Positions 1-9,343 of a DNA stretch of 64,000 nucleotides are shown here, in pieces. Below the pieces are notes generated by a model. The model had not been told where the DNA came from. It was given only the letters and a program-made list of their open reading frames with translations, and did not search any database. Position 1 is the first letter of the stretch, and every line of letters starts with the position of its first letter. This stretch comes from Actinoplanes sp. NBRC 103695 (GTDB taxonomy: Bacteria > Actinomycetota > Actinomycetes > Mycobacteriales > Micromonosporaceae), in contig NZ_BSTL01000011.1 in assembly GCF_030269485.1 (NCBI RefSeq), positions 243,286 through 307,285 of the forward strand, in the 5' to 3' direction. The position numbers were made by a program, and so were the translations under genes.

Positions 1-1
1 G

Positions 2-850
2 GTCCGTGGGCATGCCAAAGTGCTCACGATCCACCCTCAGCCGGTACGGGCCGCCACTAACGGCCGTGGCGCCGAGGTCCGCAGCGCGCCGACCGTGCCG
101 GCGGGCGTGACCGGCCCGGCCGACCAGCTGGCCGAGGACGAGCGTGACGGCCTGCGGCTGGCCCGGCAGTGCGTACGCCGCTTCAACTGGCGCAAGCGCG
201 GCCCGTTCCCGCGCACCACACCCCCGCGCCCGCCCCGCCACGACGCCGAGGCCCTGCTCACGATGGCCGGTGCGGAGTCGTTCGACCCGCGCGAGGTGCT
301 CGCCCGGATCCTTGACGACAGCGACTTCGACGAGTTCAAGCCGACCCAGGGCACCGCGGTGGTGACCGGGTGGGGCGAGCTGCACGGCTATCCGATCGGC
401 GTGGTCGCCAATCTCGGCGGCACGTTCACCCCGGCCGAGACCCAGAAGGCCGTGCACTTCATCCAGCTGGCCAACGCGACCGACACCACCCTGCTCTTCG
501 TGCAGTACACCAGCGACGCCCAGGTCGAGGACCGGGAGGCGGCCGACGTCCGGCACGGCGCGCCACTGGTGCACGCGGTGGCGAAGTCGGGCGTTCCGCA
601 TCTGACGCTGATGATCGGCGCGACGCCGGCCGAGCAACTGGGCGGCATCTACGGCCGGGCGTACGAGCCCCGGTTCCTTTTCAGCTGGCCGGTGGAACGG
701 CCGGCCGAGGAGCCGGACCAGCGGCGCAAGCTCCCGGACGACGGCGTCATCGACCCCCGCGACACGCGTACGGTGCTTGGTCTCTGCCTTTCCGCCGTGC
801 ACAGCGCGGCCGTGCAGGGTGCCGAGCACGTGGGCGTGTTCAGGCCCTGA
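2..850 (+). CDS. Acyl-CoA carboxylase carboxyltransferase-like subunit, C-terminal part (5' end outside window)
   Basis: The reading frame is open to the left edge, so the visible 282 codons are the C-terminal part of a carboxyltransferase (crotonase-fold) subunit that would normally move carboxyl from biotin to an acyl-CoA. Family signs are the GTFTPAETQKAVHFIQL segment, a GRAYEPRFLFSWP segment and a DPRDTR...LGLCLSA tail. The second oxyanion loop, normally Gly-Gly-x-x-Gly-Ala-Gly, reads IGATPAEQLGG. The usual MGGEQA segment is replaced by a charged stretch (RPAEEPDQRRK). The biotin-carrying subunit lies 58 bp downstream on the same strand. Membership of the fold is secure; activity and acyl substrate are not. 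Confidence 0.8.
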   Translation, partial: VRGHAKVLTIHPQPVRAATNGRGAEVRSAPTVPAGVTGPADQLAEDERDGLRLARQCVRRFNWRKRGPFPRTTPPRPPRHDAEALLTMAGAESFDPREVLARILDDSDFDEFKPTQGTAVVTGWGELHGYPIGVVANLGGTFTPAETQKAVHFIQLANATDTTLLFVQYTSDAQVEDREAADVRHGAPLVHAVAKSGVPHLTLMIGATPAEQLGGIYGRAYEPRFLFSWPVERPAEEPDQRRKLPDDGVIDPRDTRTVLGLCLSAVHSAAVQGAEHVGVFRP

Positions 851-908
851 GAGGTAGCGAGCTGCCTGAGGCGGCTCCGCCGCTCTGCAATAAGGAGACT
901 CTGAAGAA

Positions 909-2915
909 GTGATCCGACGTCTGTTGGTGGCCCACCGTGGTGAGATCGCCCGCCGGGTGTTCGCCACCTGCCGCCTGGTCGGCATCGAGACGGTTGCCGT
1001 CTATTCCGATGCCGACGCCGACGCGCCGCATGTGACGGAGGCCGACTACGCCGTCCACCTGCCCGGCAACTCGCCGTCGTCGACCTATCTCCGCGGCGAC
1101 CTGATCATCGCCGCCGCCCGTCGCGCGGGGGCGAACGCGGTCCATCCGGGCAACGGGGTGATGGCTGAGGACCCGGACTTCGCCGCCGCTGTCGCGGACG
1201 CCGGGATGATCTGGGTGGGACCTCCGGCGAAGATTCTGGGCACGCTGCAGAGCAAGATCGAGAGCAAGAAGAGGGTCGCCGAGGCGGGCGTACGGGTGCT
1301 GCCGACGTACACCGACCCCGACCGGGTCACCGACTTCCCGGTGCTGATCAAGCCGGCCATCGGTGGTGGTGGCGCCGGCATGCGTGTGGTCCGGGACCGG
1401 GTCACGCTGGCCGAGGCGGTCGCGAGCACCCGCCAGGAGGTGGGCACGGACGTCTTCTGCGAGCCGTTCGTCGAGGACGCCCGGCACATCGAGATCCCGA
1501 TCCTGGCCGACGCGCACGGCAACGTGGTGCCCTTCGGCGAGCGGGAGTGCTCGGTGCAGCGCCGCTACCAGAAGATCGTCGAGGAGACGCCGTCCCCGGC
1601 GGTGGACCCGGGCCTGCGTGAGGAGCTGTGCCGGGCGGCGATGGTCAGCGTCAAGGTGCTGGGCTTCGTCGGCGTCGGCACGGTCGAGTTCCTGCTGGAT
1701 CCGTCCGGCGACTTCCACTTCCTGGAGCTCACGCCCAGCCTCCAGGTGGAGCACGCGATCACCGAGTGCGTCTCCGGGTACGACCTGGTCCGGCTGCAGT
1801 TCCTGATCGCCGAGGGCGGCCCGCTGCCGATGCCCGGACCGCCGCCGATCCGCGGGCACGCCATCGAGGTGCGGATCTGCGCGGAGGATCCGGCGTACGC
1901 GTGGCTGCCCGCGGCCGGGACACTGCACCGGTTCGCCGTCCCCGATGTAGCCGGTTCGTTCCGCCCGCTGCCGCAGCCGGGCCTGCGCCTGGACTCCGGA
2001 GTGATCGACGGCTCAGTGGTCGGCGCGCACCACGACCCGATGCTGGCGAAGCTGGTGGCGTGGGCGCCGACCCGGCCCGAGGCGGCCCGGATGCTCGGCT
2101 CGGCGCTGGCCCGGGCCCAGCTGCACGGCGTGGTGACGAACCGTGACCTGCTGGTCCGGGTGCTGCGTCACCCGTCGTTCCGGGTGGGCGAGGTGGACAC
2201 CGGGTTCCTGGACCGGCACCCCGAGGTGTTCGCGCCGTTGCTCTCGTCGGTCGACGCCGTACGCATCTCCTGTCTCGCCGCCGCCCTGGCCGGCGCGGCC
2301 TCCCGCCGCTCGTCCGCCCGCGTGCTCGCGTCTCTGCCCAGCGGCTGGCGCAACGTGCCGTCGGGCTCGCAGACCGCGGTCTACGACGGCCCGGCCGGCC
2401 CGGTCGAGGTGGGCTACCGGATGAACCGGCACGGCGAGCTGGCCGGCTGGTGGGTGCGCGCGGTGGACCCGGAGGAGCTGGACCTGGCCGGCCTGGGTCA
2501 GGAGCCGACGATCGACGACCACCCGCCGACCACGGTGGTGCACGCGAGCAGCGACAGGGTGGCGCTGGACGTGAGCGGGATCCGGCTGACCTTCCTGGTG
2601 CACCGGGTCGGCGAGGTGTCGTATGTGGACAGCCCCGAGGGGTCGGTCACGTTGCGCGAGGTGCCGCGCTTCCCGCTGCCCGCGCCGGAGGCGGCGGAGG
2701 GTTCGCTGATCGCCCCGCTGCCGGGCGCGGTGCGGCGGGTGCTGGTGGTTCCGGGCCAGCGCGTACGGGCGGGAGAACTGCTCCTCACCCTGGAGGCGAT
2801 GAAGCTGGAGCACCCGGTCCACGCCCCGTCCGCGGGGGTGGTGGCGTCGCTACCGGTTCACCCGGGTGCCGAAGTGGACACCGGCGAGTTGCTGGCCGTC
2901 CTCGACCCCGAGTGA
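909..2915 (+). CDS. Biotin carboxylase / BCCP fusion subunit (acyl-CoA carboxylase alpha-like), divergent
   Basis: 668 residues: biotin-carboxylase domain (about 1-450), linker, and C-terminal biotinyl domain with EAMKLEH, biotin-accepting Lys632. The GTG start has AAGGAG ten bases upstream. Canonical alpha subunits carboxylate biotin with ATP and bicarbonate and pass it to the beta subunit encoded just upstream. Several signatures are altered: VANRGEIA reads VAHRGEIA; HPGYGFLAEN reads HPGNGVMAED; GGGGRGM reads GGGGAGM; and the catalytic FxExNTRxQVEH reads FLELTPSLQVEH. The last change removes the Asn and Arg equivalent to N290 and R292 of E. coli AccC (here Thr275 and Ser277). Lys148 and the EVRICAEDP Arg are kept. 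It may be a specialised or weakened carboxylase. Confidence 0.85.
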   Translation: MIRRLLVAHRGEIARRVFATCRLVGIETVAVYSDADADAPHVTEADYAVHLPGNSPSSTYLRGDLIIAAARRAGANAVHPGNGVMAEDPDFAAAVADAGMIWVGPPAKILGTLQSKIESKKRVAEAGVRVLPTYTDPDRVTDFPVLIKPAIGGGGAGMRVVRDRVTLAEAVASTRQEVGTDVFCEPFVEDARHIEIPILADAHGNVVPFGERECSVQRRYQKIVEETPSPAVDPGLREELCRAAMVSVKVLGFVGVGTVEFLLDPSGDFHFLELTPSLQVEHAITECVSGYDLVRLQFLIAEGGPLPMPGPPPIRGHAIEVRICAEDPAYAWLPAAGTLHRFAVPDVAGSFRPLPQPGLRLDSGVIDGSVVGAHHDPMLAKLVAWAPTRPEAARMLGSALARAQLHGVVTNRDLLVRVLRHPSFRVGEVDTGFLDRHPEVFAPLLSSVDAVRISCLAAALAGAASRRSSARVLASLPSGWRNVPSGSQTAVYDGPAGPVEVGYRMNRHGELAGWWVRAVDPEELDLAGLGQEPTIDDHPPTTVVHASSDRVALDVSGIRLTFLVHRVGEVSYVDSPEGSVTLREVPRFPLPAPEAAEGSLIAPLPGAVRRVLVVPGQRVRAGELLLTLEAMKLEHPVHAPSAGVVASLPVHPGAEVDTGELLAVLDPE

Positions 2916-4210
2916 GCCGCCAGGCACACGAATGATCGACCGGTCGGCTGGACCGCGAAGGACCAGCCGGCCAGATCGTCGACGGCGGTAGCCCGCCGGA
3001 ACGAGCGCACGCTGCACACCTCACGCACGGTCTCGTCGCCGGTCACCGCGGCCCGGTCCGCCGGATCGACGCCGGCGGGCAACGTGCCACGCCCGAACTC
3101 CCGCCACCCGAGCGGCGAGGTGGACGCGACCGGCACGCGGAGCTTGCCGGCGACCGACCGCAGGCCGGCGGGTGGCGTCGAAGCCAGCCAGGCGCCCGCC
3201 AGGGACGCGCCGACCAGCAGGAACACGCCGAAGCCGCCGAGGAACCACTTGCGCTTCTTGCGCTGGGTGTGCACGGTCGGCGTCTCGTCGGGCTGGGTCT
3301 GGCTGGTCGGCGGGACCGGCCGCGGCGTGCCGAAGCTGTGCGACGAGCGGTACAGCGCCGGCGGTTGGGGCGGCGGTCCGCCCGGCGCCAGCTGCAGGCC
3401 GCCGAGCATCTCGCGCAGCTGCTCGGCGGTGGGCCGGGCGCGCGGGTCGTTGGCCATGCCGTACCGCAGCACCTCGGTCATCGACTGCGGGATGTGCGGC
3501 AGGTCGGGAATGGGCCGGTTGAACAGGTCCATCAACGTGATCAGGCTGGGACTGCGGTCGCCCTCCCAGCGCGGCGGGTGGCCCTTCATCACCGCGTACA
3601 GCGTGGCGCAGAGGGCGTAGACGTCGACGGCGCCGGACGGGGTGTCGTGGCGGAACATCTCCGGCGGCGCGTACGCGGGAGTGAGGACCTCGAGGGTGAC
3701 CGACGAATCGCGCATCTCGCCCAGCACGGCCAGCCCGAAGTCGGCGAGCACGGCCGGGTTGAAGTGCGAGTAGAGGATGTTCGCCGGTTTCACGTCGCGG
3801 TGCAGCACCCCGTTGGCGTGCGAGTGCACCAGCGCGTCGGCGATCTTCACCCCCAGGTCACGGGCCTCGACCGCGCCGAGCGGGGTGACGCGCATCCGAT
3901 CGAGGTACGACCCGTCGCACAGTTCCATGATCAGGTACGGGTGCTGGTCGACCGTGACACCGACGTCGAACAGGTCGACCACGTGCGGATGCGACGACAT
4001 GCGGCCGGCCGCGCGCGCCTCACGCAGGAATCGGGCCTGGTCACGGGGGTTTTCCAGGGTGCGGTTCTCGACCTTGATCGCGACCTCGCGGCCGACCGAG
4101 TCCTGGGTCGCTTTGTACACAGTGGCGTAACCACCGCGCGCCATGACCGACAAGCCGGACATGCCTGGCACGTATGGCGTGGGCAGAGCGCCAGGCGGGG
4201 TGTCGTTCAC
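2858..4210 (-). CDS. Membrane-anchored Ser/Thr protein kinase
   Basis: 450 residues. Kinase domain about 18-270: VAIK lysine at 46, HRDVKPAN catalytic loop (Asp139, Asn144), DFG at 157-159 and APPEMF. The glycine-rich loop is atypical (ARGGYATVY). A basic stretch (KKRK) precedes one membrane segment at about 322-343, followed by an outside tail of about 107 residues with two cysteines and no PASTA repeats. The GTG start at 4210 follows a TATTTT hexamer (4218-4223) by seven bases, so the message is probably leaderless. The last 19 codons overlap the 3' end of the convergent biotin carboxylase gene by 58 bp. The outside tail could sense a ligand or cell-wall state, but nothing in it names one. 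Confidence 0.88.
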   Translation of the reverse strand: MNDTPPGALPTPYVPGMSGLSVMARGGYATVYKATQDSVGREVAIKVENRTLENPRDQARFLREARAAGRMSSHPHVVDLFDVGVTVDQHPYLIMELCDGSYLDRMRVTPLGAVEARDLGVKIADALVHSHANGVLHRDVKPANILYSHFNPAVLADFGLAVLGEMRDSSVTLEVLTPAYAPPEMFRHDTPSGAVDVYALCATLYAVMKGHPPRWEGDRSPSLITLMDLFNRPIPDLPHIPQSMTEVLRYGMANDPRARPTAEQLREMLGGLQLAPGGPPPQPPALYRSSHSFGTPRPVPPTSQTQPDETPTVHTQRKKRKWFLGGFGVFLLVGASLAGAWLASTPPAGLRSVAGKLRVPVASTSPLGWREFGRGTLPAGVDPADRAAVTGDETVREVCSVRSFRRATAVDDLAGWSFAVQPTGRSFVCLAAHSGSRTASNSPVSTSAPG

Positions 4211-4241
4211 GCGTATGAAAATAACCCAGATGCCGAGCAGA

Positions 4242-7200
4242 TCATCCCGGCACGTCAGACGTGAGGATGACAGATTCCGCCGGACCGGTCATCGGCAGCG
4301 CCAAAGCATCCCGCAATTCCTCGGCCCCGACGCGTTCACCAGCCTGTTCGGTGGAATACGCGAGCATGACCGCTTCGTCCGCCGCCACCCGCGCCTCGTC
4401 CAGACATCCGATCGCCGCAAGCACCCGGGCGTGTACCGCGGCGGCCGTCACGCTGCTGCGCACATCCTCCGAGCACACCTCGCGGGCCCGCTTCACCCAC
4501 GTCAGCGCGGCGTCCGTGCGGCCTTCGGCGAGCAGAGCCGATGCGTACGCGGCCAGCGCGTGCCGCCGCGAGAACAGCAGCGACGGCGCGCCCGTGTCAC
4601 CCGCGATCGGCGCCAGCAGCCCGACCGCGGTGGCCGCGTCACCCGACCGCAGCCGCGCCTCGGCCAGCAACACCCGCGGTCCGACCTGCGCCGGCGCCAT
4701 CGGGTTGTGCGGCTCGACCGCGGACATCACCCGGCGGGCATCCGCCTCGGCCCCCGCCACGTCACCCATCTGCAGCGACACGAAGCCGCGGATCGTCCCG
4801 GCCATGCCGAGCAGCAGCGGATGCCCGGTCCGGTCGGCGTAGCCCAGCGCGTCGCCGAGCAGGTCGGCGGCATGGTCCCACTGGCCGAGGCCGCGGGCGA
4901 TCGCCCCGCGCACCACCAGCGCCAGGCCACGCCCCCAGTCGTCGGAGACCGCGCTGAACTCCTTGTACGCGCGGCGAGCCTCCTGATCCGCCTCACCGAG
5001 GTCGCCCAGTTCGCTGGCCGCGTACGCCTCGACCGCACGCAGCGTGCCCACCGCCCAGCCCTCGCCGACCCGCTCACCGAACGGCAGGAAGATCCGGGCG
5101 AGGCGGCGCGACTCGGCGAGGCGGCCGGAGAGCAACCGGGCGAACGCGGTGGTGCCGCGCAGCCAGGAGCGCCCGACCGGATCGCCCAGCTCGGCGAAGA
5201 GCCGCGCGGCCCGGCCGAGCACCGCGTCCGTGCCGGTGAAGTCGCCGCGGGTGGTCGTCACCCAGGCCAGATTCTGCAGCGCCCAGGCCTGGCCGTGCCG
5301 GTCGCCCGCGGAGAGCGTCACCTGGTACGCCGCCGCGAACCGGCTGCTCGCCTGACTGAGCCGCCCGGACAGGAAGTCGGCCATGCCCAGCCGGCGCATC
5401 GCGTTGGCCCGCTCCGGCGCCAGCTCGGCCTCGGTGGCCACGTCCAGGGCCTCCTGCCAGGCCACCGTCGCCCGCGCCATGTCGCCCAGCGCCTCGTGCG
5501 CCCGGCCGGCGACGAGCAGCGCCTCGGCCCGCGCCACCGCGTCGTCCATGGCCGTCCCGGCGATCTTCTCGCCGTACGCCAGCGCCTCGTCCGCCCGTCC
5601 CAGCCGCAGCAGCGCACGGGCCTGGACCAGCTGGTCGGTCAGCGGCAGGTTGCCCTTGGCCAGGGCGGTGGCCCGCTCGCCGTACTCGATGGCCGCGCCG
5701 GGCTCCACGTTGGCCAGTGCCCGCCGGGCCAGCCGGCTGAGCGCGTCCATGCCGAGCGGCCCGACCTGCCGGGCCGGGGCGTCGGCCCGCAGCCGCACCT
5801 GGTCGGCGAGCTCCACCGCGCACTCGGCGTGGGTGGCCACGAAGGCGTCCCGCTCGTTCTCGGTGAGGCTCAGCCGCAGGGCCGCGTCGTAGCCCAGCTC
5901 GGTGACCGACTCCGGCGCCGCCCAGCGAGCCAGGTAGGCGTGTTTGTCGGCCAGCTCGGCCTTGCCGATCCCGGCGTACGCGCCCTCGCGCATCAGCGGC
6001 GTGCTGAACGCGAAACCGCCACGCACCCGGTGCAGCATGCGGCGTTGCAGCAATTCGTCGACCGCCCGCTCGAGCTCGACCGCGGCCACCGCGCCGGGCC
6101 GGGCGTCACCGGCGGCGCGGCGCTCACGCAGCGCCTCGATCACCCCGGTTGGCACCGTGTCGCCGACCACCGCCGCGTCCCTCAGCACCGAGCGGGGCTC
6201 GGCGGGCAGCGCGTCGATGCGCGCGGCGAGCACCGCGGCCAGGTCCCGGGAGAGCATCTGGTTGCCCAGCGAACCGGCGGCCAGCTGCCAGCGACCGGCC
6301 GCGTTGGCGCCGACCGCGGGTATCAGCGCGCCCCGCTCCAGCAGCAACGTGACCATCTCGGCCAGGTAGAACGGGTTGCCCTGCGCGGTGGCCAGCAGCT
6401 TGTCCGAGTCGGCCTGCGGCAGCTTGCCACCGTTCAGATAGGACGTGAGCAGCCGGGAGGCGTCGGCGCCCCGCAGCGGCGGCAGGGTGTGCACCTCAGC
6501 CTCGGAGAGCCGGGTCAGGGCGCCGGCCGTACGCACCAGCTCGGGCCGCCCGAGCAGCATCACCACCACCGGCCCGTCCAGCCGGGCGAGCGTGCTGCCC
6601 AGCGCGTCGATCGTGGTGGCCGTGGCGTCGTGCAGGTCGTCCACGATCACGACCAGCGGCGCCTCGGTGGCGAGCGCGGTGAGCAGGTCACCGACCGCGA
6701 TCGAGATCGCCTCGGCGTCGGTGCGCTTGCCGCTGGGCTGCCAGTCGGCGGTCGCGTTGGGGCCCACCGGCACGGTCGGCGCCTCGCCGTAGCCGAGCAG
6801 CCCGAGCAGCCGGTCGATGTCCACCTCGGGCGTCTCGCCGTCCCGGCCCAGGCGGTTGACCAGCTTGCGCAGCCGCTCCTCGACCACCGGCCGGGTGATC
6901 GTCGCGGTCACGTCCTTCGGCAGACCGGCGGACTTGCGGACCAGGTCGGCCAGCGGCGCGAACCGGCGGCGCTCGCCGAACGCGCGGCACCGCACCCGCA
7001 GCACCCGGGCGCCGGTGTGCGCGGCGAACCGGCTGTGGCTGCCCAGGTCGTACCCGGCCGCCATGCGCTTGATCTCGCTGGCGAAGCGGGTCTTGCCGAT
7101 CCCGGCCTCGGCGGTCATCACCATGATCCGCGGGGTGAGGGAGTCGATCGCCTCGGTCAGCCGGCCGGAAACGCGGCCCAGCTCGGTTTCCCGGCCGACG

Positions 7201-7889
7201 AACGGCGCCTCGTCGCCCACGCCGGAGCGGGTGCCGGGCGCGTCGTGCAGGCCGAGTAGCTCGTACGCGGGGACCGGCTCGCGCTTGCCCTTGAGCCGGA
7301 GCGGGCGCAGCTGCCGCCAGGACGCCACGTGCCGGGTGGCCGCGCTGGTCCGGACGCCGGCGTAGACCCCACCGACCGCGGCGGCGTCGGCCAGCCGGGC
7401 GGCGGTGTTCACGGTGTCGCCGATCACGGTGTACTCGATCGCCGCCTGGATGCCGGCCACCACCTCGCCGGTGTTCAACCCGACGCGCAGGCCGAGCGGT
7501 GCGCCGCCGCCGCGCTCGTCGTCCAGCACCCGGCGGACCGCCCGCTGCATGCTCAGCGCGGCGCGAACGGCCCGCTCGGCGTCGTCCTCGTGGGCGACCG
7601 GCGCGCCGAACACGGCCATGATCCCGTCGCCGGTGAGCTTGTCGACGTGGCCGCCGAACGTCTTCACGGCGCCGGCCAGCGCGGCGAGCACCCGGTCGGT
7701 GACGGCGCCGACCCGCTCCGGGTCGAGGTCCTCCGACCAGGAGGTGAAGTCGGAGAGGTCGCCGAAGAGCACGGTCACGATGCGTCGCTCGGCCGCCGGC
7801 AGGCTGGCCGCGGCGGGCAGGGCGGCACCGCAGTTGTGGCAGAAACGGGCACCGGGAACAGCCACAGTTCCACACACGGGACAGGTCAC
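4242..7889 (-). CDS. Zinc-ribbon adenylate cyclase-type regulator with AAA ATPase and TPR region
   Basis: 1215 residues. An N-terminal zinc ribbon (Cys3, Cys6, Cys17, Cys20) leads to a class III nucleotide cyclase domain (about 36-195) with the metal aspartates in FGDLSDF and TGDG, a base-contacting Lys84, and the second half-site YTVIGDTVNTAARL. Next is a P-loop ATPase (EAGIGKTRF, about 260) with Walker B-like VVIVDDLHD, then a long alanine-rich TPR region to the C-terminus. The GTG start overlaps the stop of the upstream MBL-fold gene (GTGA), so the two are probably translationally coupled. The architecture matches cyclase-LuxR/MalT-like giant sensors; a product (cAMP) is likely from the residues. 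No DNA-binding domain is seen. Confidence 0.9.
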   Translation of the reverse strand: MTCPVCGTVAVPGARFCHNCGAALPAAASLPAAERRIVTVLFGDLSDFTSWSEDLDPERVGAVTDRVLAALAGAVKTFGGHVDKLTGDGIMAVFGAPVAHEDDAERAVRAALSMQRAVRRVLDDERGGGAPLGLRVGLNTGEVVAGIQAAIEYTVIGDTVNTAARLADAAAVGGVYAGVRTSAATRHVASWRQLRPLRLKGKREPVPAYELLGLHDAPGTRSGVGDEAPFVGRETELGRVSGRLTEAIDSLTPRIMVMTAEAGIGKTRFASEIKRMAAGYDLGSHSRFAAHTGARVLRVRCRAFGERRRFAPLADLVRKSAGLPKDVTATITRPVVEERLRKLVNRLGRDGETPEVDIDRLLGLLGYGEAPTVPVGPNATADWQPSGKRTDAEAISIAVGDLLTALATEAPLVVIVDDLHDATATTIDALGSTLARLDGPVVVMLLGRPELVRTAGALTRLSEAEVHTLPPLRGADASRLLTSYLNGGKLPQADSDKLLATAQGNPFYLAEMVTLLLERGALIPAVGANAAGRWQLAAGSLGNQMLSRDLAAVLAARIDALPAEPRSVLRDAAVVGDTVPTGVIEALRERRAAGDARPGAVAAVELERAVDELLQRRMLHRVRGGFAFSTPLMREGAYAGIGKAELADKHAYLARWAAPESVTELGYDAALRLSLTENERDAFVATHAECAVELADQVRLRADAPARQVGPLGMDALSRLARRALANVEPGAAIEYGERATALAKGNLPLTDQLVQARALLRLGRADEALAYGEKIAGTAMDDAVARAEALLVAGRAHEALGDMARATVAWQEALDVATEAELAPERANAMRRLGMADFLSGRLSQASSRFAAAYQVTLSAGDRHGQAWALQNLAWVTTTRGDFTGTDAVLGRAARLFAELGDPVGRSWLRGTTAFARLLSGRLAESRRLARIFLPFGERVGEGWAVGTLRAVEAYAASELGDLGEADQEARRAYKEFSAVSDDWGRGLALVVRGAIARGLGQWDHAADLLGDALGYADRTGHPLLLGMAGTIRGFVSLQMGDVAGAEADARRVMSAVEPHNPMAPAQVGPRVLLAEARLRSGDAATAVGLLAPIAGDTGAPSLLFSRRHALAAYASALLAEGRTDAALTWVKRAREVCSEDVRSSVTAAAVHARVLAAIGCLDEARVAADEAVMLAYSTEQAGERVGAEELRDALALPMTGPAESVILTSDVPG

Positions 7890-8671
7890 AGGGAGTCCAA
7901 CTGTTGCGACCCCGGCTGTGATTCCCGCCTCAGATATTCCAGCTGAGCCCGCGCGGACATCTCAGCCGCAAAGCGGATCTTCGGGTCAATGTCGCGATAC
8001 ACAGAGTCAACAATGGCCTTCGGACTGTCCGCACCCTCCGCGATCGCCGCGCGCACCTGCGCCAGCCGCTCGCGGCGATGCGCGAGATAGGCCCGTGCGA
8101 CCCCCGCGCAGTCCTCCTGCGCCGGGCCGTGCCCCGGGAGCAAAATCCTCGGGTACGCCGTGAGCACGTCGAGACTGTCGAGGTAGGCGCCCAGGTCGCC
8201 GTCCGGATGTGCGACGACCGTGGTGCCCCGGCCGAGGATGGTGTCGCCGGTGAACACCGCGTCGTCGGTCACGAAACACACCGAGTCGGCCGTGTGACCG
8301 GGCGTGGCCAGCACCTCGAGCTCCAACCCGGCCAGTGTCAGCCGGCCCGGGACCAGGGGGTCGCCGTCCACACAGTGCCGTGGGTCGGCAGCACGCACCG
8401 GAGCGCCGCCCAGCAGCCGAGACAGCTTGGCGGCGCCCGCCACATGATCGCCGTGGCCGTGCGTGATCAGGATCGTGCTCACCGGCGCGTGCTCGGCGAT
8501 GGTCGCGAGATGCCCGTCGTCGAGTGGCCCGGGGTCGATCACCACCGCGTCGCCGGCGCCCGCGGCACGCAACACCCAGGTGTTGGTGCCGTCCAGCGTC
8601 ATCGGGCCTGGATTGGGCGCACGCACCAGCGTCACCCAGCCGGGCAAACCGTCCTGAGCTGCACCACCCAC
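7886..8671 (-). CDS. MBL-fold metallo-hydrolase (LACTB2/Rv3677c-like)
   Basis: 261 residues with the metal-binding HGHGDH motif, a second-shell GHT (ATPGHTAD), TGD (FTGDTILG) and GHG (LLPGHG) motifs in the usual order. This makes it a metallo-beta-lactamase-fold hydrolase with a C-terminal helical extension as in LACTB2-like nucleases. The frame is open to 8731, but I start it at GTG 8671 because TACCAT (8679-8684) lies exactly seven bases upstream, a leaderless arrangement, and the extra upstream residues look non-conserved. The 3' end overlaps the cyclase gene by four bases. It sits next to RidA as in the mycobacterial Rv3677c-Rv3678c pair. Substrate unknown. Confidence 0.88.
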   Translation of the reverse strand: MGGAAQDGLPGWVTLVRAPNPGPMTLDGTNTWVLRAAGAGDAVVIDPGPLDDGHLATIAEHAPVSTILITHGHGDHVAGAAKLSRLLGGAPVRAADPRHCVDGDPLVPGRLTLAGLELEVLATPGHTADSVCFVTDDAVFTGDTILGRGTTVVAHPDGDLGAYLDSLDVLTAYPRILLPGHGPAQEDCAGVARAYLAHRRERLAQVRAAIAEGADSPKAIVDSVYRDIDPKIRFAAEMSARAQLEYLRRESQPGSQQLDSL

Positions 8672-8766
8672 GTCACGGATGGTACGTCGCTTCGCGCGAC
8701 CCGGCAGGGACCGGATGTGCGATCCGGTCACTTTCGGTCAAGTCTCGTGCACAAACGCACACGAGC

Positions 8767-9258
8767 TCAGGCGACCTCGGCGATGACCTCCACCTCGACC
8801 GGAGCCCCGAGCGGCAGCTCAGCCACGCCGACCGCGCTCCGCGCGTGCCGGCCGAGCTCGCCCAGCACGTCACCGAAGAGCTCGGAGGCGCCGTTGATCA
8901 CACCCGGCTGACCGGTGAACCCGGGCGCGGACGCCACGAAACCGGTGATCTTCACGATCTTCACCAGGCGTCCCAGGCCCACCAGAGCGTCGATCGCGGC
9001 CAGCGCGTTCAGACCGCAGATCCGGGCCAGGCCGGCCGCGTCCGCCGCGGTGACCTCGGCGCCGACCTTGCCGGTGGCCGGGAGCTTGCCCTCGACCATC
9101 GGAAGCTGGCCAGAGACGTACACGTAGTTGCCGGACTGCACGGCCGGCACGTAGGCGGCCAGCGGAGGCACCACCTGCGGCAGGGTCAGGCCCAGCTCGG
9201 CCAGGCGGGCGTAGATCGCCGCCCCGCCGTCACCACTAACCGGCGTAGGTGCCGTCAC
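8767..9258 (-). CDS. RidA (YjgF/YER057c) family protein
   Basis: 163 residues. RidA proteins hydrolyse reactive enamine/imine intermediates released by PLP enzymes. The family shows in AAYVPAVQSGNYVYVSGQLP and in the C-terminal GAPVEVEVIAEVA strand. The GTG start is preceded by AGGAGG. The internal pattern also resembles the mycobacterial Rv3678c product, which has the same neighbours. The arginine of the classical RidA active site (RxxxxR/C near the C-terminus) is not obvious here, so this may belong to a non-deaminating Rid subgroup. Confidence 0.85.
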   Translation of the reverse strand: MTAPTPVSGDGGAAIYARLAELGLTLPQVVPPLAAYVPAVQSGNYVYVSGQLPMVEGKLPATGKVGAEVTAADAAGLARICGLNALAAIDALVGLGRLVKIVKITGFVASAPGFTGQPGVINGASELFGDVLGELGRHARSAVGVAELPLGAPVEVEVIAEVA

Positions 9259-9343
9259 GCTGAACCCTCCTCCGTCATGCCCATCTGGCCCTCGCGTGCG
9301 GCGCCGTTTCTCGCCGCCGGCGTGTGCCGCTCGGTGCAGGCGG

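Noticed and set aside
4143..7259. 1038-codon + strand frame opposite the cyclase gene
   Set aside because: Mirror of a high-GC coding gene; Arg/Gln/His/Gly-rich, no family, and no ribosome site. The minus-strand protein has cyclase and ATPase motifs.
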